Shown here one piece after another: positions 57,165-64,000 of a stretch of 64,000 nt of DNA. A program made the position numbers and the translations under genes. A model generated the notes under the pieces. The model was given only the letters and a program-made list of their open reading frames with translations, did not search any database and had not been told where the DNA came from. Source of the DNA: Lacticaseibacillus sharpeae JCM 1186 = DSM 20505. GTDB lineage: Bacteria > Bacillota > Bacilli > Lactobacillales > Lactobacillaceae. The stretch covers positions 124,001-188,000 of the forward strand of contig NZ_AYYO01000056.1 of the NCBI RefSeq assembly GCF_001436225.1, in the 5' to 3' direction. Each line of letters starts with the position of its first letter. Within the stretch, counting starts at the first letter, position 1.

Positions 57165-58463
57165 TTGATTACACGCTACAGCCGCCCGGATATGGCGGCA
57201 GTTTGGACGGAAGCAAACCGCTACCAGGCATGGCTTGAAGTTGAGATTCTGGCCGTCGAGGCGCATGCACACCTGGGCATCATCCCGGAAGCAGACGCCA
57301 AGGCCGTGCGCGCCAACGCCTCGGTGGACGCCGATGAAGTGGCCCGGATTGAACTGGAGACGCGCCACGACGTTGTGGCCTTCACCCGTGCAGTTTCCGA
57401 AACGCTTGGGCCCGAGAAGAAGTGGGTGCACTACGGCCTGACCAGTACCGACGTGGTCGACACCGCGCAGGGCTACATCTTCAAGCAGGCCGATGCTATT
57501 TTGCGCCAAGATATTCAGGAACTCATCGACGTGATTGCTAAGCGTGCGCGTGAGTTCAAGGACACGCCAATGATGGGCCGCACGCACGGGGTCCACGCCG
57601 AACCAACCACATTCGGCCTCGTGCTTGCTACCTGGTACTCCGAGATGAAGCGCAACTTGCAGCGGTTCGATGAGGCCGCCGATGAGGTGGAAGCCGGCAA
57701 GATTAGCGGTGCGGTCGGCACCTTCGCCAACACCCCGCCAGCCGTTGAAGCCTACGTGACCGAACACCTTGGCATCCGGGCCCAGGAAATCTCCACCCAG
57801 ATTCTGCCCCGCGACCTGCACGCACGCTACATTCAGACGCTCGCGCTGATTGCCAGCTCCGTTGAACGCTTCGCCACCCAGATTCGCCACATGCAGCGGA
57901 CCGAGGTGCACGAAGTCGAAGAACACTTCAACAAGGGCCAGAAGGGGAGCTCGGCAATGCCACACAAGCGCAATCCCATCTCCTCCGAGAATGTCTCCGG
58001 GCTTGCCCGCGTGATTCGCGGCTACCAGACCGCGGCGCTTGAGGACATCAACCTCTGGCACGAACGCGACATCAGCCACTCCTCTGCGGAACGGATGATG
58101 CTGCCCGACGCCACCGGCCTGCTCGATTACATCCTGCACCGCTTCACCGGCATCGTGGCTAACCTCGACGTCTTCCCCGAACGGATGTTGCAGAACATGA
58201 ACGCGACCCACGGCTTGATTTACAGCCAGCGCTTCATGCTCAAGCTCATCGATGAAGGCGGCTTGTCCCGCGAAGCTGCGTACGACTTGGTGCAGCCAAT
58301 GACGGCCAAGGCCTGGGACGAAGGCAAGGACTTCCGCACGCTGATTGAGGCCAACCCCGCAGTGACGGCGGTACTGAAGCCAGAAGACATCGCGGACGCC
58401 TTCGATTACCACTACCACCTGCAGCACGTGGACGAAATCTTCCACCGCGTGGGCTTGGAATAG
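57165..58463 (+). CDS. purB: Adenylosuccinate lyase
   Basis: The 432-residue enzyme has the fumarase/aspartase superfamily signature [11 protein letters not shown] near residues 263-273, [11 protein letters not shown] and [14 protein letters not shown] with the catalytic histidine. It splits adenylosuccinate to AMP and, if the pathway exists, SAICAR. Start is TTG 57165 with GAGGAGGAG upstream. Without other pur genes here, its certain role is AMP synthesis from IMP. Confidence 0.95.
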   Translation: MITRYSRPDMAAVWTEANRYQAWLEVEILAVEAHAHLGIIPEADAKAVRANASVDADEVARIELETRHDVVAFTRAVSETLGPEKKWVHYGLTSTDVVDTAQGYIFKQADAILRQDIQELIDVIAKRAREFKDTPMMGRTHGVHAEPTTFGLVLATWYSEMKRNLQRFDEAADEVEAGKISGAVGTFANTPPAVEAYVTEHLGIRAQEISTQILPRDLHARYIQTLALIASSVERFATQIRHMQRTEVHEVEEHFNKGQKGSSAMPHKRNPISSENVSGLARVIRGYQTAALEDINLWHERDISHSSAERMMLPDATGLLDYILHRFTGIVANLDVFPERMLQNMNATHGLIYSQRFMLKLIDEGGLSREAAYDLVQPMTAKAWDEGKDFRTLIEANPAVTAVLKPEDIADAFDYHYHLQHVDEIFHRVGLE

Positions 58464-58476
58464 AATTGATGCATGC

Positions 58477-58508
58477 AAAAGGGTAGGACCCGCTAGTCCT
58501 ACCCTTTT
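58477..58508 (+). terminator. Terminator after purB
   Basis: AAAAGGGTAGGAC (58477-58489) pairs perfectly with GTCCTACCCTTTT (58496-58508). Confidence 0.88.
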
Positions 58509-58673
58509 GTTGTGGCGTCAGTTGCCAGGGTTGACCATGCCGGCAGGTGATTCGCGACGTTTTGCCACCGTCTGTGCGTCGCATTACGTGCAAATGTTTG
58601 GTAAAATTGGAAGGCAAGAACAACGATTCGTTCACCGGCAGCACGAACACCGAGTGAACCGAAAGGACGTATA

Positions 58674-61007
58674 ATGGGCGAGAATGTATTGCTGAATGGG
58701 ATGAACGACAAGCAGAGTGAGGCTGTACTGGCGACTGAAGGGCCGGTCCTCATCATGGCTGGGGCTGGATCAGGGAAGACGCGGGTGTTGACGCACCGGG
58801 TCGCGTACCTGATTGAAGAGAAGCACGTTAATCCGTGGAATGTTCTCGCGATTACCTTTACGAACAAGGCCGCTCGGGAAATGAAGGAGCGGATTGGGAA
58901 CCTCCTGGATGAAGAAGCGGCGCGCGACGTGTGGGTTTCCACCTTCCACGCCCTGTGCATGCGGATTTTGCGGCGCGACATCGAAAAGCTGGGCTACAAC
59001 CGCGCGTTTTCCATCACCGACACCTCCGCGCAACTGACGCTCGTCAAGCAGGTGCTGCGGGCCCAGAACGTGGACCCCAAGCAATTCGACGCCAAGGCGG
59101 TACTGAGCGCGATTTCGAGTGCCAAAAACGACTTGCTGACGCCAACGGACTACGCGAAGGACCACGCTAATAATGGCAACCCGTTCGACAAGGTTGTGAG
59201 CGACGTCTACACCGAATACCAGCGGCGGCTGCGGGCCGACTCCGCGCTGGACTTCGATGACCTGATCATGCAGACCATCATCCTGTTTAAGCAGGACCCC
59301 GAGACGCTCGGGTACTACCAGCGCAAGTTCCACTACGTCCACGTCGACGAATACCAAGACACCAACGAGGCCCAGTACCAGCTCGTGCAGATGCTGTCCG
59401 CCGGCTACCGCAACTTGTGTGTCGTGGGGGATGCGGACCAGAGTATCTACGGCTGGCGTGGCGCCAACATGCAGAACATCCTGGACTTCAAGAAGGACTA
59501 CCAGGACGCGCAGGTGATTTTGCTGGAACAGAACTACCGTAGTACGCAGACGATTCTGGACGCCGCCAACTCGGTGATCAAGAACAACGCCCAGCGGCAG
59601 GTGAAGACCCTGTGGACGGAAAATGGTAAGGGCGACAAGATTACCTATTACCGCGCCCAGAGTGACCGTGATGAAGCTTACTTCATCATCCGCCAGATTG
59701 AAACGATGATGCGTCAGGAACACTACAAGTACGGCGATTTTGCCGTCTTGTACCGTACCAACGCCCAGTCCCGGAGCATTGAAGAAGCATTCCTCAAGAG
59801 TTCCATTCCCTACAAGATTGTCGGCGGCCACAAGTTCTACGACCGCAAAGAAATCCGCGACGCGCTGGCGTACTTCGGCCTGATTGTGAACCCAGTGGAT
59901 AACCTGAGTTTCGGCCGGATTGTCAACGAGCCTAAGCGCGGTATCGGGGCTAGCAGCCTCGAGAAGCTCGGGCAGTTCGCGGACGAGAACGGCTGGTCAC
60001 TACTCGAAGCGGCGCAGAACGTGGAGCTCAGTAACATTCCGGCGCGGGCACGCAAGGAGTTGGCCAAGTTTGCCACCCTCATCGAAGATCTGCGCAAGAA
60101 GCAGCAGACCGGCTCGTCGATTACCGACCTGATGAGTGCGATTCTGGAAGATACCGGCTACGTGGATGCGCTGCGCAACGAGCACAGCCTCGAAGCCGAC
60201 TCCCGGGTGGATAACCTGGAGGAACTGCTGACGGTGACCAAGACCTTCGACGACAAGTACGAACCCGAAGACGAAGATTCCGACATCTATGCTGACTTCC
60301 TCGGTGAACTGTCGCTGGTTAGTGACGTCGATGAGGTTGAAGAAGACGCGCAGGAAGTTACCCTGATGACCTTGCACGCGGCGAAGGGGCTTGAGTTCCC
60401 CGTGGTCTTCCTTGTCGGCATGGAAGAGGGCTTGTTCCCCCTGTCCCGGGCGGCGATGGACGAAACGGAACTGGAAGAAGAACGGCGCCTGGCGTACGTG
60501 GGGATTACCCGCGCGAAGAAGAAGCTGTTCTTGACCAACGCGTACTCCCGGATGTTCCACGGTCAGCACCAGAACAACCCAGCTAGCCGCTTTGTGGACG
60601 AAATCGACGAGAACCTGCTGGAGACGGTCGGTGCCCCGGCCCAGCGGACAGACATTCCGTTCATCAACCGGCAAGATTACGGCCGCGGCGCCTACGCGAC
60701 CGGCACGGACTACCGCCACGACAACACGGTCAGCACCGGTTCACGTACGGCCAGTTACAATCAGCGGCGGAGTGCCACACGGACAGTGGCAGCCACTAGT
60801 GCCAGCGTCACGGGCCCCAGCACGACGGGTGCGGGCGCAATCACGTGGAAGGTCGGCGATAAGGCTGAGCACCGCAAGTGGGGTGTCGGCACGGTCGTCA
60901 AGGTGACCGGTAAGGGCGAGGAACAGGAGCTGGATGTGGCCTTTGACGGCATGGGCATCAAGCGTCTGCTCGCGGCCTTTGCGCCCATCAAGCAGGTAAC
61001 GGATTAG
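58674..61007 (+). CDS. pcrA: ATP-dependent DNA helicase PcrA
   Basis: The 777-residue superfamily 1 helicase has Walker A AGAGSGKTRVL, GITRAKKKL-type motif VI, DEYQDTNEAQY (Walker B) and LEQNYRSTQTIL (motif IV region). The C-terminal end carries the Tudor-like WKVGDKAEHRKWGVGTVV domain that contacts RNA polymerase. It unwinds DNA in repair and removes RecA and stalled transcription. GAAAGGACG precedes ATG 58674. The pcrA-ligA-camS order is conserved in Firmicutes. Confidence 0.96.
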   Translation: MGENVLLNGMNDKQSEAVLATEGPVLIMAGAGSGKTRVLTHRVAYLIEEKHVNPWNVLAITFTNKAAREMKERIGNLLDEEAARDVWVSTFHALCMRILRRDIEKLGYNRAFSITDTSAQLTLVKQVLRAQNVDPKQFDAKAVLSAISSAKNDLLTPTDYAKDHANNGNPFDKVVSDVYTEYQRRLRADSALDFDDLIMQTIILFKQDPETLGYYQRKFHYVHVDEYQDTNEAQYQLVQMLSAGYRNLCVVGDADQSIYGWRGANMQNILDFKKDYQDAQVILLEQNYRSTQTILDAANSVIKNNAQRQVKTLWTENGKGDKITYYRAQSDRDEAYFIIRQIETMMRQEHYKYGDFAVLYRTNAQSRSIEEAFLKSSIPYKIVGGHKFYDRKEIRDALAYFGLIVNPVDNLSFGRIVNEPKRGIGASSLEKLGQFADENGWSLLEAAQNVELSNIPARARKELAKFATLIEDLRKKQQTGSSITDLMSAILEDTGYVDALRNEHSLEADSRVDNLEELLTVTKTFDDKYEPEDEDSDIYADFLGELSLVSDVDEVEEDAQEVTLMTLHAAKGLEFPVVFLVGMEEGLFPLSRAAMDETELEEERRLAYVGITRAKKKLFLTNAYSRMFHGQHQNNPASRFVDEIDENLLETVGAPAQRTDIPFINRQDYGRGAYATGTDYRHDNTVSTGSRTASYNQRRSATRTVAATSASVTGPSTTGAGAITWKVGDKAEHRKWGVGTVVKVTGKGEEQELDVAFDGMGIKRLLAAFAPIKQVTD

Positions 61008-63068
<2,061 letters not shown>

Positions 63069-63070
63069 TC

Positions 63071-64000
63071 ATGAACAAAACACTTAAAATCGCGTTGACG
63101 GGTGCGGTCCTCTTGCTCCTGGCAGGGTGTGGCAAGCTTAATTTTGATAATGACAGTGGTAGCGGCTCGACCAGCACCAAGGCGGGCTCTTTCACCACCA
63201 CCGGGACCAATGACTCTGGCACCTACCAGGGTATTATTCAGGGCGGCAAGTACAAGACCTCCCAGGCGCGTGGGTTGACGTTGACCCAGAATAACCAGAA
63301 TGGGAACACGTTCAACGTCCGCAGCATGGAAGATGGTCTGCAGACGATTGCTCAGGGACAGTTCGCCACCGACAAGTACTACTTCGAGGAAGGCCAGCTG
63401 CTCACAACCGCAACGACCGAGAACTGGCTCGCCCGCCAAAAGGGGAAGTACTCCAAGAAGAACGACCAGGATTCTTTCGCGGACAACAGCCTGGGCCTGA
63501 ACCCCGCTAAGAACAAGTACAACGATAGCGACGCGAACAAGCGCAACCCGATTTACCTCCAGCAGATTCTGGAGCAGGATTACATGGTCAAGAACGGCAG
63601 TAGTTTCAGCCTCGGCGGGGTGGCGATTGCCCTGGGGATGAACTCCGTCGATTACTTCCAAAAAGAGAAGTATGGCGCAACCTACCAGACGAACATCAGC
63701 GATTCCAAGCTGACCTCTGAGGGTAAAGCAATGGCGGCAAAGGTGATTCAGCGGTTCCGCCGCATGAAGAAGGTGGGCAACAACACGCCAATCATCGTCG
63801 GTATCTACAAGCAGACCAAGCAGGACAGCTTGGTTGGTGGGACCTTCGTCAGCTATGTGGTGTCCAAGTCCGGCACGAACGTGTCTAACTGGAAGAGCGT
63901 CGACGAGCAGAATGAAGTACTGCCCGTGGTGAACGGCAACAAGGCCATTAACAGCACGGTGGCCAACGACTTCTCTGATTTCACCAACCAGATCAAGTCC
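63071..64000 (+). CDS. camS: CamS-family lipoprotein (partial, runs off window)
   Basis: The first 310 residues are visible; the frame is open to the window edge. The N-terminus is a lipoprotein signal with lipobox LAGC (C20), followed by a Ser/Thr/Gly-rich linker and the CamS-type domain (YQGIIQGGKYKTS, GQFATDKYYFEEGQ). CamS proteins are linked to the peptide pheromone cAM373 in enterococci and staphylococci; the protein's own role is unclear. It starts two bases after ligA with GAAGGA overlapping that gene's end, as in other Firmicutes. Confidence 0.9.
   Translation, partial: MNKTLKIALTGAVLLLLAGCGKLNFDNDSGSGSTSTKAGSFTTTGTNDSGTYQGIIQGGKYKTSQARGLTLTQNNQNGNTFNVRSMEDGLQTIAQGQFATDKYYFEEGQLLTTATTENWLARQKGKYSKKNDQDSFADNSLGLNPAKNKYNDSDANKRNPIYLQQILEQDYMVKNGSSFSLGGVAIALGMNSVDYFQKEKYGATYQTNISDSKLTSEGKAMAAKVIQRFRRMKKVGNNTPIIVGIYKQTKQDSLVGGTFVSYVVSKSGTNVSNWKSVDEQNEVLPVVNGNKAINSTVANDFSDFTNQIKS

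Noticed and set aside
56883-58478. 531-codon open frame antisense to purB
   Set aside because: Same strand-bias effect; it overlaps a confidently identified enzyme over its whole length and lacks family-like sequence.
58674-61007. UvrD or RecB-like identity for the helicase
   Set aside because: Length, Tudor-like end and the pcrA-ligA-camS order point to PcrA.

Overview
The window reads as chromosomal DNA from a Gram-positive, low-oxygen-tolerant member of the Lactobacillaceae with an unusually G+C-rich genome. The evidence is family-level: divergent pepQ/ccpA, PepV dipeptidase, a POT di-/tripeptide transporter, ECF-type vitamin uptake, the pncB-nadE NAD salvage pair, a yybP-ykoY (Mn2+) riboswitch in front of a P-type ATPase, CamS lipoprotein behind pcrA-ligA, and strong AGGAGG ribosome sites with many TTG and GTG starts. 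Coding regions favour G or C at third positions, while intergenic regions are A+T-rich. I cannot name the species from the sequence. I see no phage, insertion sequence, CRISPR array, rRNA or replication origin: this is mostly housekeeping DNA with regulatory detail worth noting.

Layout. 1-5.7 kb: tRNA-Leu, a LytTR/DUF3021 pair, an ECF substrate-binding membrane protein, cold-shock protein, a MarR-acetyltransferase operon with a perfect palindromic operator, an APC amino-acid permease and thiol peroxidase. 5.7-12.3 kb: the conserved zapA-cvpA-mutS2-trxA block, convergent yslB, then a single-frame fusion of glutamate racemase with a HAM1-type NTP pyrophosphatase, followed by a YfcE phosphodiesterase. 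12.4-20.4 kb: a large polytopic membrane protein, an XRE-type regulator, aquaglyceroporin, a CbpB-like CBS protein, MscS channel, DUF948 and YtxH envelope proteins, and a HAD phosphatase. 20.4-27.1 kb: pepQ/ccpA, a class A penicillin-binding protein and pepV. 27.3-33.2 kb: ribokinase with a small unknown protein and two YibE/F membrane proteins, then a yutD-HAD-membrane protein operon.

33.2-41.5 kb: DedA, a YumC-type ferredoxin/flavodoxin-NADP reductase, cyclophilin, an S1 protein, four tRNAs (Thr, Glu, Asn, Tyr), and an Mga-like regulator divergent from dtpT across a 455-bp spacer that carries several TGTGTCA heptamers. 41.9-51.7 kb: proC, nagA-nagR with two operator-like sites 21 bp apart, a TagA-type wall teichoic acid transferase with an ambiguous start, pncB, nadE, and the riboswitch-controlled ATPase. 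51.7-64 kb: an oxidoreductase, a glucosaminidase, xpt-pbuX with PurR-like boxes, a PurK-like protein lacking a key motif beside purB, then pcrA-ligA-camS, the last running off the window.

Functionally the genes cover peptide and purine salvage (dtpT, pepQ, pepV, xpt, pbuX, purB), amino-sugar use (nagA, nagR), NAD salvage (pncB, nadE), wall building (racemase, PBP, TagA, glucosaminidase), redox defence (tpx, trxA, fnr) and DNA maintenance (mutS2, rdgB domain, pcrA, ligA).
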